Of a DNA stretch of 64,000 bases, positions 48,990 to 57,794 are shown in pieces. Every line of letters starts with the position of its first letter. Positions within the stretch are counted from its first letter, which is position 1. The stretch comes from Geopseudomonas sagittaria (lineage in GTDB: Bacteria > Pseudomonadota > Gammaproteobacteria > Pseudomonadales > Pseudomonadaceae), in contig NZ_FOXM01000018.1 of NCBI RefSeq assembly GCF_900115715.1, positions 31,951 to 95,950 on the forward strand, read 5' to 3'. Position numbers and translations under genes: made by a program. Under the pieces are notes generated by a model. That model saw nothing but the letters and a program-made list of their open reading frames with translations, was not told the origin of the DNA and did no database searches.

Positions 48990-51900
48990 ATGCCCAGTCT
49001 GAACCGTATCATCCTGATCAACACCCACCTGCAGGGCGTGGTGGAGCTGGTCGTCGATGACCACACCAACATCTGCGGCACCAACGCCTCCGGCAAGACC
49101 ACCCTGCAGCGCTTGGTGCCGGTGTTCTACGGCGAATACCCCAGCCGCGTGGTGCCGGCCACCCGCGACAGCTTCGAGCGCTGGTACCTGCCCACCGAGC
49201 AGAGCTTCATCATCTACGAATACCGGCGCATGGATGACCAGCTGTGCCAGGTCGTCCTGGCCGCCGCCAGCGGCGGCAAGGGCGTGGCCTACCGCCTGGT
49301 GCACAAGGGCTTCGAGCTGGACGACTACGTGAAGAGTCGCCAGGGCGACGCCATCACCTGCCTGAGCATGGAAGAGCTCGGCCGGCGCCTCAAGCAGGCC
49401 GGCGTATTCACCACCCGCCTGCTCAATACCCGCCAGTTCCGCGCCATCATCCAGAACGACCGCAGTCTACTCGCCGGCGACAGCGACCGGGTCGAACTGC
49501 GCAGCTGGGCGCGGCAGTTCTCGCTGTGCGAGCCCGAGCACTCGCTGCGCCATATCGAGAAGCTGGCCCGCGCCGTGCACTCGCGCGAAGGCAAGATGGA
49601 GACCGTCAAGTCGATGGTCGCCGCGATCCTCGAGGAGGACGGCGTCAGCCCGCCGGCCACCCACCTCAACCTGCAGCGCGTCGAGGACTGGATCCGCGAC
49701 AGCCGGCTGATCCAGGGCTTCAACGCGATCCGCCCGGAGTTCGACAAGCTGGAGCGCGAATACCAGGAGCTGCTGGCCAACGAGTCGCGCCTGGGCGGCC
49801 TGCTGCTCGGCTACAAGGCCGACGAGCCGCGCCTGTACCAGCGCCAGGAGGAGACCGCCGCGCTGATCGAGCAGAGCGGCTTCCAGCTCAAGCAACTGGA
49901 GGAGCGCTGGAAGGAGCAGCGCGACAGCCTCAACCAGGACCTGTCGGCCGCCCGCGGCGATATCAGCCGCGCCGAGGACGAGCTGAACCAGATCGAAAGC
50001 CAGTACCAGGCCTTCCTCGACGCCGACATCGACCAGGCCAGGGCCGACCTCGAGCAGGTCGGCGCCTGGCGCGACGAGCTGGGCAACCTGGAAGCCCGCC
50101 ACCGCCTGCTCACCGAACAGCACCAGGACGTCGAGCGCGCCTACCTGGAGCGCCAGCAGGCGATCAAGGACCAGCTCGGCACGGCACTCGAGCAACTGCA
50201 CGAGCAGCAGGAAGCGCTGCGCGAGGAGCGCGACACCCAGAAGGCCCAGCAGGACGAAGCGCTGAACGCACTGGAAAAGCACTTCGCCGCCCGCCGCCAG
50301 CAGGGCCTGGAGGACTTCACCCAGCGCGAATACGCGCTGAAGCTGGAGCGCGGCCGCCTCGAGCAGCAGATCGCCAGCGTCGGCTACAGCGAAGAGGAAA
50401 ACCTCGCCCTGGCGATCCTCGACCGCCGCCTCGAGGAGACCGACGAAAAGGTCGACGCCAGCGAAACCAGGGTTCGCCAGCTGGAGGGCCAGGAGCGCCA
50501 GCTGCGCAGCCGCCGCGACGAGGCCAACAGCGCGCTGGGCCTGTGCGCCCGCCGGGCGGTCGAGCGCCAGGAGCAGCTCGACGATCTCGAGCGCATGCTC
50601 TACCCCGGCCAGCACACCCTGCTGGAGTTCCTGCGCCGCGAGCAGCCCGGCTGGGAGGCGCACCTCGGCAAGGTGATCCATCCGGCGCTGCTGCAGCGTG
50701 CCGACCTCAAGCCGGCGCTGGTCGACGGCGCGGCGGACAGCCTGTTCGGCCTGCAGCTGGACCTCACCGCCCTCGACACCCCCGAGTACGCCGCCAGCGA
50801 ACAGGAACTGCGCCAGCGCCTGCAGCTCGCCAAGGACGCCCTGCAGGACGCGCAGAACCAGCAGCAGGACGCGGAGGCGCGCCTGGTCGAGGCCAGCGCC
50901 GCCCTCGACGAACTGCAGCGCCAGCTGATCGTCGCGCGTAGCGAGGCGCAGGGCCGCCGCGACGACCGCCAGCGCCTCAAGGAGGAGCGCCGCAGCCAGA
51001 AGGACAAGCTGGACGCCGCCGTGCAGGAGCGTCGCTCCCAGGCCCGCAAGCAGCAGGTCGAGCACGACGCCGCCCTCAAGGTGCTGACCGCCGAGCGTGA
51101 CGGCTGGCTGAGCGAGCTGAAGGCCCAGCACAGCGAGGAGCGCCTGGAAGCCTCCGCCCACTGGCAGCAGGTGCTCGGCAGCCTCGACGGCCAGATCCGC
51201 CAGCTCAAGGCCGGCGCCGACGAGCGCCGCGCCAAGGCGAAGAGCGAACTGGCCGAGTGCGAACGCTGGTACCAGGCCGAGCTGAGGTCGCGCGGCGTCG
51301 ACGAAAGCGTGATCGTCGGCCTCAAGCGGCAGATCAAGACCCTCGCCGAACGTATCCAGCACACCGAGCAGCGGCGTCCCGAGGTGCTGCGCTATGACGA
51401 CTGGTACCGGCACACCTGGCTGCAGCGCAAGCCGAAGCTGCAGGGCGAGCTGGGCGAAAGCCGCAGCCGCGCCAGCAGCCTGGACCAGCAGCTGAAGAGC
51501 GCCACGGCCGACTACAAGAGCGAACGCAGCACCCTGGAGGAGCGCCGCGTGCAGGCCCTGCAGGACAAGGGCCGCCTCGACGACGCCCTGAGTCGCCTGA
51601 AGACGCTGCTGCGCCGCCTCGGCGAGCTGAAGCTGCCCCGCGACGGCGAGATCGCCGCCGGCGAACTGGACGAGCGCCTGCGCCTGGGCGAGGAGCTGCT
51701 GCACGGCCGCGAGCAGATGCTCGCCGCCATCAAGACCCACGTCGAGCGCTTCGACAGCCTGATCGTCAGCCAGTCCGGCTCCAGCCTGGCGGAAACCTGG
51801 GAGCGCAGCCGCGAGGAGTGCACCCTGGTCAACGAGCGCGGCATTCCCGGCCTCGACTACCGCAAGCTGGTGCCGCACCTGGCGCAACTGCTCAACGTGA

Positions 51901-52664
51901 TGGTCCCGCAGAGCCTCACCGCCCTGCGCGAACAGGGCAAGATCTTCGGCATCGACCTGCACGGCTACTACGAGGTGCTCGCCGACATCGACCGGCGCAT
52001 CGCCACGCAGAGCGCCCGGATCACCCGCGAGGTCAGCGAGGAGCTGTTCCTCGACGGCGTATCGGAGTCGGCGGTACGCATCCGCTCGCGGATCAGCGAG
52101 CTGGAATTCTGGCCGGAGCTCAAGGCCTTCATCCAGGCGTTCCGCGAGTGGCGCGAGAGCGGCTTCAGCGAGCTGCCCGGCGAGGACTACACCAGCAGCA
52201 TGCGCCGCGCGCTGGACATCATCGGCCGCTCGGCGCTGGGCGGTGGCATCGCTGCCCTGCTGGAGATCGAACTGCGCCTGCGCGAGGGCAACAGCGACCT
52301 GGTGATCCGCACCGACCGCCAGCTCAACGAGTCGTCCAGCCACGGCATGGCCTACCTGATCCTCTGCAAGTTCCTGCTCGCCTTCACCCGCCTGCTGCGC
52401 GGCAACGCGCCGGCCACCATCCACTGGCCGATCGACGAGCTGGGCACCCTGCACCACAACAACGTGAAGAAGATCTTCGACGCCTGCTCGAGCAACAACA
52501 TCCGCATCCTCGGCGCCTTCCCCAACCCGGACTCCGAGGTGCTGGCACTGTTCGCCAACCGCTACATCGTCAACAAGCAGACCCGCCAGCTGCAGGTGGT
52601 CAAGCCGCAGCTGGATGTCATCGCCGAACGCCTGAAGGGCCGGAAAACCGGGGAGGTTGCCTGA
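48990..52664 (+). CDS. SMC/MukB-like ATPase of a three-gene condensin-like cassette
   Basis: A 1224-residue ATPase with SMC architecture. The N-terminal head has Walker A CGTNASGKTTLQ (Lys36). A long coiled coil covers about 270-520. A small globular hinge-like region lies at about 535-600 (LYPGQHTLLEFLRREQPGWE). A second coiled coil covers about 600-880. The C-terminal head has a signature-like segment LNESSSHGMAYLIL (about 1105-1120) and Walker B TIHWPIDELGTL (Asp1149, Glu1150). The D-E-x-G-x-L pattern followed by a switch region resembles MukB/MksB more than bacterial Smc. It lacks the canonical LSGG signature. It abuts the next gene exactly (TGA then ATG), giving an SMC plus two-subunit set. 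Role in DNA loop extrusion or plasmid/phage exclusion is inferred. Confidence 0.8.
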   Translation: MPSLNRIILINTHLQGVVELVVDDHTNICGTNASGKTTLQRLVPVFYGEYPSRVVPATRDSFERWYLPTEQSFIIYEYRRMDDQLCQVVLAAASGGKGVAYRLVHKGFELDDYVKSRQGDAITCLSMEELGRRLKQAGVFTTRLLNTRQFRAIIQNDRSLLAGDSDRVELRSWARQFSLCEPEHSLRHIEKLARAVHSREGKMETVKSMVAAILEEDGVSPPATHLNLQRVEDWIRDSRLIQGFNAIRPEFDKLEREYQELLANESRLGGLLLGYKADEPRLYQRQEETAALIEQSGFQLKQLEERWKEQRDSLNQDLSAARGDISRAEDELNQIESQYQAFLDADIDQARADLEQVGAWRDELGNLEARHRLLTEQHQDVERAYLERQQAIKDQLGTALEQLHEQQEALREERDTQKAQQDEALNALEKHFAARRQQGLEDFTQREYALKLERGRLEQQIASVGYSEEENLALAILDRRLEETDEKVDASETRVRQLEGQERQLRSRRDEANSALGLCARRAVERQEQLDDLERMLYPGQHTLLEFLRREQPGWEAHLGKVIHPALLQRADLKPALVDGAADSLFGLQLDLTALDTPEYAASEQELRQRLQLAKDALQDAQNQQQDAEARLVEASAALDELQRQLIVARSEAQGRRDDRQRLKEERRSQKDKLDAAVQERRSQARKQQVEHDAALKVLTAERDGWLSELKAQHSEERLEASAHWQQVLGSLDGQIRQLKAGADERRAKAKSELAECERWYQAELRSRGVDESVIVGLKRQIKTLAERIQHTEQRRPEVLRYDDWYRHTWLQRKPKLQGELGESRSRASSLDQQLKSATADYKSERSTLEERRVQALQDKGRLDDALSRLKTLLRRLGELKLPRDGEIAAGELDERLRLGEELLHGREQMLAAIKTHVERFDSLIVSQSGSSLAETWERSREECTLVNERGIPGLDYRKLVPHLAQLLNVMVPQSLTALREQGKIFGIDLHGYYEVLADIDRRIATQSARITREVSEELFLDGVSESAVRIRSRISELEFWPELKAFIQAFREWRESGFSELPGEDYTSSMRRALDIIGRSALGGGIAALLEIELRLREGNSDLVIRTDRQLNESSSHGMAYLILCKFLLAFTRLLRGNAPATIHWPIDELGTLHHNNVKKIFDACSSNNIRILGAFPNPDSEVLALFANRYIVNKQTRQLQVVKPQLDVIAERLKGRKTGEVA

Positions 52665-53306
52665 ATGCTCTCGACCAAGGGACAAGTGATCGAGCGCCTA
52701 CTCAAGGGCGACTTCATCTGCCGCACCAGCGACGAGGACGGCTGGCGCTTCCTGAAGACGCCGGCCAACCGCGAGCAGGTGGACGACTACCTGGCCACCC
52801 TCAACCGCGCGGTGGCCACCGTCGGCGGTAGCAGCGAGGGCGAGGTGTTCTTCTGTGCCTACCGCCAGCTCGGCGATGACCAGCGCCGGGTGATCGGCCA
52901 GCAGTTCCGCGATGTCTGCAACGCCCTGACGCCGCTGGTGGAATGGCTGGTGCTGGTGCAGGAAGCCGGCGCCCAGGACGCGCCGCTCAGCGAAGGCAGC
53001 GCCCTGCGCCTCAACGAGCTGCAGAGCGTCGTCGAGGACACCCCGGCGTTCCGTGAACAGCTGGCGCGCATCAGCCACTACCGGCTGTTCGGCTCCACCA
53101 GCAGCAACGTCGACGGCCAGATCAAGCAGGTGTTCAAGCGCCTGTGCGAACTGGGCTACCTGCTGCGCCCCAACCCCGAGAAGCAGATCTACCTCGGCAC
53201 CGGCAAGCTGGAGTACCTGTACGAGGTGATCCGTTTCATCGACGAGACCGAGGGCCTGACGCTGGAAGAGCGCGCCGAAAGCGCCAGCCAGGGCAGCCTG
53301 CTATGA
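52665..53306 (+). CDS. MukE/MksE-like small subunit of the SMC cassette
   Basis: A 213-residue soluble protein behind a GGGGAGG ribosome binding site, starting on the base after the SMC stop. Two winged-helix-like segments are suggested: N-terminal GQVIERLLKGDFICRTSDEDGWRFL, and C-terminal IKQVFKRLCELGYLLRPNPEKQIYL with a basic wing. This matches the layout of MukE/MksE (KITE) proteins, as do size and operon position. I do not recognise a catalytic motif. Its stop overlaps the start of the third gene by four bases (ATGA). Identity as MksE is an inference from context and predicted fold. Confidence 0.6.
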   Translation: MLSTKGQVIERLLKGDFICRTSDEDGWRFLKTPANREQVDDYLATLNRAVATVGGSSEGEVFFCAYRQLGDDQRRVIGQQFRDVCNALTPLVEWLVLVQEAGAQDAPLSEGSALRLNELQSVVEDTPAFREQLARISHYRLFGSTSSNVDGQIKQVFKRLCELGYLLRPNPEKQIYLGTGKLEYLYEVIRFIDETEGLTLEERAESASQGSLL

Positions 53307-54523
53307 GCGGCAACCTGCATCAGGCCGGGGTGCGCTTCCTGCGCCAGCTGGGCCGGCATGCCGAACCGATCATGGACGCCTACCTGGCCGGCTCCCTGCC
53401 CGACCAGGCGCTGGAGCCGGCGGTGCAGGAACGGCTGGTCAAGGACGGCATCCTCTACCGCCCCGAACCCGGCGCCGACCTGCACCTGCGCCGGGTGGTG
53501 CGCGCCCTGCTCGAGGAAGCCCTGCGCGACGACCGCAACCGGCAGATCGACGCCAATACTGGCAGTGCGCTGGCCACCTTCAAGACCCTCGCCGCGCACT
53601 ACCGGGAAGCCCGCCACCAGGGCGACTACGCCGCGGCCGACGCCTACCTGGCGGACCTCAAGGAGCGCGTCTACGCCTTCGGCGAAACCCTCAGCCACGG
53701 TATCCGCGTGCTGTGGAGCCGGATCAACAACGAGTTCGGCTACGTCGGCACCCTCAACGCCAAGATCCGCGAGAACGAACTGGCCCAGGCGCAGGTCAGC
53801 GAGCTGCTCGCCGGCCTGGAGATGATCAGCTTCGAGGAGTTGGCCGACAGCGCCGGCGACCTGCGCGAACTGCGCCGCCTGCTGGTCGCCAGCCTGCAGC
53901 GCACGGTCAGCGCCTGCACCCAGGAGCTGAGCATCGTCCAGGGTCGCCTGCTCGAGCTGCTCGGCCGCTTCCGGCAGATCCGCGGGCGCACCCGCCTGCT
54001 CAAGGGCTGGCTGCTGCACCTGGAGCAGCAGCCGGACTACCAGGTGGGCAACCATGCCGCCCACCAGACGGTGCCGCAGCTGTTCAACCAGGCGCCCGCC
54101 ATCCTCGCTCCGGCCGCCGTGGACATCCACAACCCGCTGCATGAGGACGAACTGCTCGGCCTGGTGGCGCAGATCCGCGCCCTGCAACCCCAGGACCGCT
54201 TCGCCCCCGCGCCGGCCGAGGCCGGCGAGTTCGTGCTCGGCGAGGTGGAAGCCTTCGAGATCGCCCACAACCCGATCCGCGAGGCGGTGTCGGCCTACTT
54301 CTGCCAGGTGATCGACAGCGGCCAGCCGGTGTCGGCACTGGAGTGGCGAGCGCAGCAGGAGCTGCCCTGGGATGCCGAAAGCTGGCTGTACCAGGTGATC
54401 GGCGGCTACGAGGGCCTGCCGGAGGAGCAGAAGCGCCACTTCGAGCTGGACCCCATCGGCGCGGCGCATCCGCTGTACAGCGGCAACTTCATCGTGCGCG
54501 ACGTGCGGCTGTGGCTGGCCTGA
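53303..54523 (+). CDS. Putative kleisin (MukF/MksF-like) subunit of the SMC cassette
   Basis: A 406-residue, largely helical protein with no membrane segment or enzyme motif. The N-terminal 120 residues (HAEPIMDAYLAGSL...LVKDGILYRPEPG...LLEEALRDDRNRQ) read like a winged helix, and the middle (about 130-280) like a long helical bundle. The C-terminal third (VEAFEIAHNPIREAVSAYF...) may be a second helical domain. This order resembles MukF. The ATG at 53303 overlaps the previous stop; the open frame runs further upstream inside that gene and is rejected. A kleisin role is inferred; remote-homology search is needed to confirm. Confidence 0.55.
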   Translation: MSGNLHQAGVRFLRQLGRHAEPIMDAYLAGSLPDQALEPAVQERLVKDGILYRPEPGADLHLRRVVRALLEEALRDDRNRQIDANTGSALATFKTLAAHYREARHQGDYAAADAYLADLKERVYAFGETLSHGIRVLWSRINNEFGYVGTLNAKIRENELAQAQVSELLAGLEMISFEELADSAGDLRELRRLLVASLQRTVSACTQELSIVQGRLLELLGRFRQIRGRTRLLKGWLLHLEQQPDYQVGNHAAHQTVPQLFNQAPAILAPAAVDIHNPLHEDELLGLVAQIRALQPQDRFAPAPAEAGEFVLGEVEAFEIAHNPIREAVSAYFCQVIDSGQPVSALEWRAQQELPWDAESWLYQVIGGYEGLPEEQKRHFELDPIGAAHPLYSGNFIVRDVRLWLA

Positions 54524-54580
54524 GCGCGCGACTGCGGATGGTGCCGCGCCAGCCCCGGTGATTTCCCACCGCCCATAAAC

Positions 54581-54610
54581 ACCGAGGCCCGCACAGTGGC
54601 GGGCCTCGGT
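54581..54610. terminator. Bidirectional terminator between the SMC cassette and thrH
   Basis: A perfect 12-base stem (ACCGAGGCCCGC/GCGGGCCTCGGT) with a six-base loop lies between the converging genes. U-tracts are short on both sides (CTTGCT and GTTTAT). Confidence 0.75.
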
Positions 54611-54631
54611 CTTGCTACGGCAGCGCTACCC

Positions 54632-55249
54632 TTACAGGCTGAGCTCGCGCACCGAAGCCTTGAGGAACTCCTGCTTGAGGTCCTCGTAGGTGTGCACCGC
54701 CGGGAACTGCGGGAACTCGCGGATCACGTTGTCCGGCGCATGGAACAGGATGCCGGAGTGAGCTTCGCTGAGCATGGTGGTGTCGTTGTACGAGTCGCCG
54801 GCGGCGATCACCCGGTAGTACAGGCTCTTCAGGGCGATGACCGACTGACGCTTGGGATCCTTCTGGCGCAGCTGGTAGTCCACCACGCGATCGGTCTCGT
54901 CGGTGATCAGCTTGTGGCACAGCAGGGTCGGGAAGCCGAGCTGGCGCATCAGCGGCTGGGAGAACTCGTAGAAGGTGTCGGAGAGGATCACCACCTGGAA
55001 GCGCTCGCGCAGCCAGTCGACGAACTCCACCGCGCCTTCCAGCGGCTGCAGGGTGGCAATCACTTCCTGGATGTCGCGCAGCTTCAGGCCGTGCTCGTCG
55101 AGAATGCGCAGACGCTGCTTCATCAGCACGTCGTAGTCGGGAATGTCGCGGGTAGTCGCCTTGAGCGCGTCGATTCCGGTTTTTTCGGCGAAGGCGATCC
55201 AGATTTCCGGGACCAGTACACCCTCGAGATCAAGGCAGGCGATTTCCAC
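54632..55249 (-). CDS. thrH: Phosphoserine phosphatase/homoserine phosphotransferase ThrH
   Basis: A 205-residue HAD-superfamily enzyme, exactly the size of P. aeruginosa ThrH. It has the HAD motif I variant ACLDLEGVLVPE (Asp nucleophile at residue 6, with Glu in place of the second Asp as in ThrH), motif II VVILSDTFYEF, the motif III lysine and motif IV VIAAGDSYNDTTML. It removes phosphate from phosphoserine and can transfer it to homoserine. The start is GTG at 55249, eight bases behind GAGGA. Confidence 0.93.
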   Translation of the reverse strand: MEIACLDLEGVLVPEIWIAFAEKTGIDALKATTRDIPDYDVLMKQRLRILDEHGLKLRDIQEVIATLQPLEGAVEFVDWLRERFQVVILSDTFYEFSQPLMRQLGFPTLLCHKLITDETDRVVDYQLRQKDPKRQSVIALKSLYYRVIAAGDSYNDTTMLSEAHSGILFHAPDNVIREFPQFPAVHTYEDLKQEFLKASVRELSL

Positions 55250-55370
55250 AGGGCATTCCTCATTTATCAGCCAGTGACGGAGGCGGCACTCTAGCGACTT
55301 GCCTGCCGGGGTGCAACGCAGCGCGCGCCGGCGCGCCGAAAAAGCCGGGCACCAGCGACGAGCCGCGCCG

Positions 55371-55440
55371 ACTACATATTCCTTATGGTTAGTAGTGCAG
55401 CATTATTTGGTTATTTCAAAGCATAAACGCCTTGCTGTTA
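55371..55440 (+). promoter_or_regulatory. AT-rich promoter/activator region of cysH, possible CysB site
   Basis: A conspicuously AT-rich block (ATATTCCTTATGGTTAG and ATTATTTGGTTATTTC) in otherwise GC-rich DNA, 45-115 bases before cysH. CysB sites in sulfate-assimilation promoters carry ATTCC...TTA-type half-sites, so sulfur-starvation activation by CysB is plausible. Confidence 0.4.
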
Positions 55441-55483
55441 CCATCGCGGCTACGCATTAGCCACGAATCAACCGGACACCCCG

Positions 55484-56218
55484 ATGAGCCAGACCTTCGA
55501 TGTTGCCGCCCTGGCGGCTGCCTACGCCGACAAATCCCCGCAGGAGGTGCTCAAGCTTGCCTTCGAGCATTTCGGCGACGAGCTGTGGATCTCCTTCAGC
55601 GGCGCCGAGGACGTGGTGCTGGTGGACATGGCCTGGAAGCTGAACAAGAACGTCAAGGTGTTCAGCCTGGACACCGGCCGCCTGCACGCGCAGACCTACC
55701 GCTTCATCGAGCAGGTGCGCGAGCACTACGGCATCCAGATCGAGGTGCTCTCCCCGGATCCGCGCCTGCTCGAGCCGCTGGTGCGCGAAAAGGGCCTGTT
55801 CAGCTTCTACAAGGACGGCCACGGCGAATGCTGCGGCATCCGCAAGATCGAGCCGCTCAAGCGCAAGCTGGCCAGCGTCAAGGCCTGGGCCACCGGCCAG
55901 CGCCGCGACCAGAGCCCCGGCACCCGCAGCCAGGTGGCGGTGCTCGAAGTGGACGGCGCCTTCTCCACGCCTGAGCAGCCGCTGTACAAGTTCAACCCGC
56001 TGGCCAACATGAGCAGCGAGGAAGTCTGGGGCTACATCCGCATGCTGGAGATCCCCTACAACCCGCTGCACGAGCAGGGCTTCATCAGCATCGGCTGCGA
56101 GCCCTGCACCCGCCCGGTGCTGCCCAACCAGCACGAGCGCGAAGGCCGCTGGTGGTGGGAAGAGGCCACCCACAAGGAGTGCGGCCTGCACGCCGGCAAC
56201 CTGATCGCCAAGAACTAG
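55484..56218 (+). CDS. cysH: Assimilatory adenylyl-sulfate (APS) reductase
   Basis: A 244-residue sulfonucleotide reductase producing sulfite for cysteine synthesis. PP-loop-type substrate segment [16 protein letters not shown] and the phosphosulfate-binding [17 protein letters not shown] are present. The CC...CxxC set (ECCGIRK and GCEPCTRPV) ligates a [4Fe-4S] cluster, marking an APS reductase and not an enterobacterial PAPS reductase. The catalytic cysteine is in the C-terminal KECGLH. It lies upstream of a small conserved gene, as in P. aeruginosa. Confidence 0.95.
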   Translation: MSQTFDVAALAAAYADKSPQEVLKLAFEHFGDELWISFSGAEDVVLVDMAWKLNKNVKVFSLDTGRLHAQTYRFIEQVREHYGIQIEVLSPDPRLLEPLVREKGLFSFYKDGHGECCGIRKIEPLKRKLASVKAWATGQRRDQSPGTRSQVAVLEVDGAFSTPEQPLYKFNPLANMSSEEVWGYIRMLEIPYNPLHEQGFISIGCEPCTRPVLPNQHEREGRWWWEEATHKECGLHAGNLIAKN

Positions 56219-56345
56219 TTGCCGCCAGGCTCCAGGCGCAGGGTCTGACGGGATCCTGCGTCAAGACGCCACAGGCGGGCTGTCATCCGGACTTCATCTG
56301 GCGGAACTAGACTGCCCCTCATCGGCAGAATAAGGAGAGACCGCC

Positions 56346-56525
56346 ATGCACCGCGAACAGCAACAGCCCAGTCGCCAGCACACCGTGCGCCAGCTTCGCC
56401 ACCAGCAGCTGGGCGCGATCATCGATGCCCAGGGCCGGGAAATTCCGATCACCGAGCGGATGATCCTGCAGGCCTGCCGCCAGCTGGAACAGGACGCCAA
56501 GTCGTTCCGCCGCCGGCTGCGCTGA
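56346..56525 (+). CDS. Small basic protein of unknown function (59 aa)
   Basis: An unrecognised 59-residue product, MHREQQQPSRQHTVRQ... ending in KSFRRRLR. It is rich in Arg and Gln and has no membrane segment. Evidence for a real gene is the strong AAGGAGA ribosome binding site nine bases before the ATG, an ordinary codon pattern for this genome, and its position just after cysH. I recall a hypothetical gene (PA1755) at that place in P. aeruginosa. The stop is directly followed by the pdxB stop on the other strand. A nucleic-acid-binding role is only a guess from its charge. Confidence 0.65.
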   Translation: MHREQQQPSRQHTVRQLRHQQLGAIIDAQGREIPITERMILQACRQLEQDAKSFRRRLR

Positions 56526-57668
56526 TCAGCCCAGCCGGACCCCCAGCGCCGCCAACTGGCGGCGCAGTTGTTGCGCCTCCCCCAGCACCCGCACCGTCAG
56601 TTCCGGCAGCTCGCGACGCATCGGATAGTGCTTGCGCAGCGCATCGAAGCCGGCGCGGCGCGCCTCGGCGTCGCCGACCAGGCTGCGCCGGAAGGCGGCA
56701 TCGTCCAGGCGCGGGTCGTACACCGCCCGGCAGACCGTGGCCAGCGCCCAGCTCGGCTCGGCCTGCTCGTGCAGCACCAGCTCGCTGAGCCAGGCCGGCG
56801 GCAGCAACTGCTGCAGGCCGACCGGCGCCGCCTCGCCGCGCCAGCTACAGAACGCCTGATAGATCTGCTCGGTGCCGCGCAGCTTGCCGTCCAGGCTGTA
56901 GCCGGCGATATGCGGGGTGGCCAGGCGGCACAGCGCGGCCAGCTCGGCATCCACCTGCGGCTCGCCCTCCCAGACATCCAGCACCGCCTCGAGATCGGCG
57001 CCGCCCTGCAGGTGCGCCTTGAGCGCCGCATTGTCGACCACCGCGCCGCGGCTGGCGTTGATCAGCCAGCTGCCGGGCTTGAGCTGCGCCAGCCGCCCGG
57101 CGTCCAGCAGGTGCCAGGTGGCGTCGCCGCCGTCGCGGGTCAGCGGCGTGTGCAGGCTGATCACGTCGCAGCGCCGCACGATCTCCTCGAGAGTGACGAA
57201 GTCGCCCCCTTCGCGCGCCTGGCGCGGCGGATCGCAGACCAGCACGCTCCAGCCCAGAGCGCGCAACACCTCGACCAGGCGACCACCGACCTGACCGGCG
57301 CCGACCACCCCGTAGGTGCGCGTGGCCAGCTCGACACCGTGGCGCTCGGCCAGGGCCAGCAGCGCACCGAGCACGTACTCGACCACGCCGCGGGCGTTGC
57401 AGCCCGGCGCGCTGGACCAGGCGATGCCGGCCTCGGCGAAGTACGCCAGATCCAGGTGGTCGGTGCCGATGGTGCAGGTACCGACGAACTTCACCGCACT
57501 GCCTTCCAGCAACGCCCGGTCGACGCGGGTCACCGAGCGCACCAGCAGCACGTCGGCGTCGGCCACGGCGGCGCGGTCGATGGCCCGACCGGGCATGCGG
57601 CGGATCTCGCCGAAGGAGGCGAAGAAGGGATCGAGCAGCGGGATGTTTTCGTCGGCCAGCAGGCGCAT
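56526..57668 (-). CDS. pdxB: Erythronate-4-phosphate dehydrogenase
   Basis: A 380-residue D-2-hydroxyacid dehydrogenase in the DXP-dependent pyridoxal phosphate pathway, oxidising 4-phosphoerythronate. NAD-binding loop [16 protein letters not shown], catalytic Arg in [12 protein letters not shown], Glu in LDVWEGEP and His in [12 protein letters not shown]. The C-terminal PdxB dimerisation domain (about 285-380) is present. The ATG at 57668 starts [16 protein letters not shown]. It is divergent from the MATE gene, with a 16-base palindrome in between. Confidence 0.95.
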   Translation of the reverse strand: MRLLADENIPLLDPFFASFGEIRRMPGRAIDRAAVADADVLLVRSVTRVDRALLEGSAVKFVGTCTIGTDHLDLAYFAEAGIAWSSAPGCNARGVVEYVLGALLALAERHGVELATRTYGVVGAGQVGGRLVEVLRALGWSVLVCDPPRQAREGGDFVTLEEIVRRCDVISLHTPLTRDGGDATWHLLDAGRLAQLKPGSWLINASRGAVVDNAALKAHLQGGADLEAVLDVWEGEPQVDAELAALCRLATPHIAGYSLDGKLRGTEQIYQAFCSWRGEAAPVGLQQLLPPAWLSELVLHEQAEPSWALATVCRAVYDPRLDDAAFRRSLVGDAEARRAGFDALRKHYPMRRELPELTVRVLGEAQQLRRQLAALGVRLG

Positions 57669-57710
57669 GGGCGGTATCCGTCGGAAAGTCGGGAGTTGCC
57701 GCCACTTTAC

Positions 57711-57726
57711 CTGATCGGCCGATCAG
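57711..57726. promoter_or_regulatory. 16-bp perfect palindrome between pdxB and the MATE gene
   Basis: CTGATCGGCCGATCAG. On the minus strand it ends one base before a TAAAGT hexamer that could be the pdxB -10, so it would occupy the -35/-10 spacer, a typical repressor position. Regulator unknown. Confidence 0.45.
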
Positions 57727-57794
57727 GCGCGGCACTGCGCTGGCTCCATTCTGGTGCGCGGCGTAGACTTACCGGCTGTTTTTCGAGGCCCGCC

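Noticed and set aside
49467..52685. A 1072-codon open frame on the minus strand opposite the SMC-like gene
   Set aside because: Shadow of the coiled-coil gene; composition (Leu/Gln/Ala/Val runs) reflects antisense of Glu/Gln/Leu/Arg codons. No ribosome binding site or known motif.
48990..54523. Calling the SMC-like cassette a Wadjet (JetABCD/MksBEFG) defence system
   Set aside because: The nuclease subunit is absent in the window (pabB precedes, a terminator and thrH follow), the gene order differs, and the ATPase is not an obvious JetC by motif reading. Only a condensin-like role is supportable.
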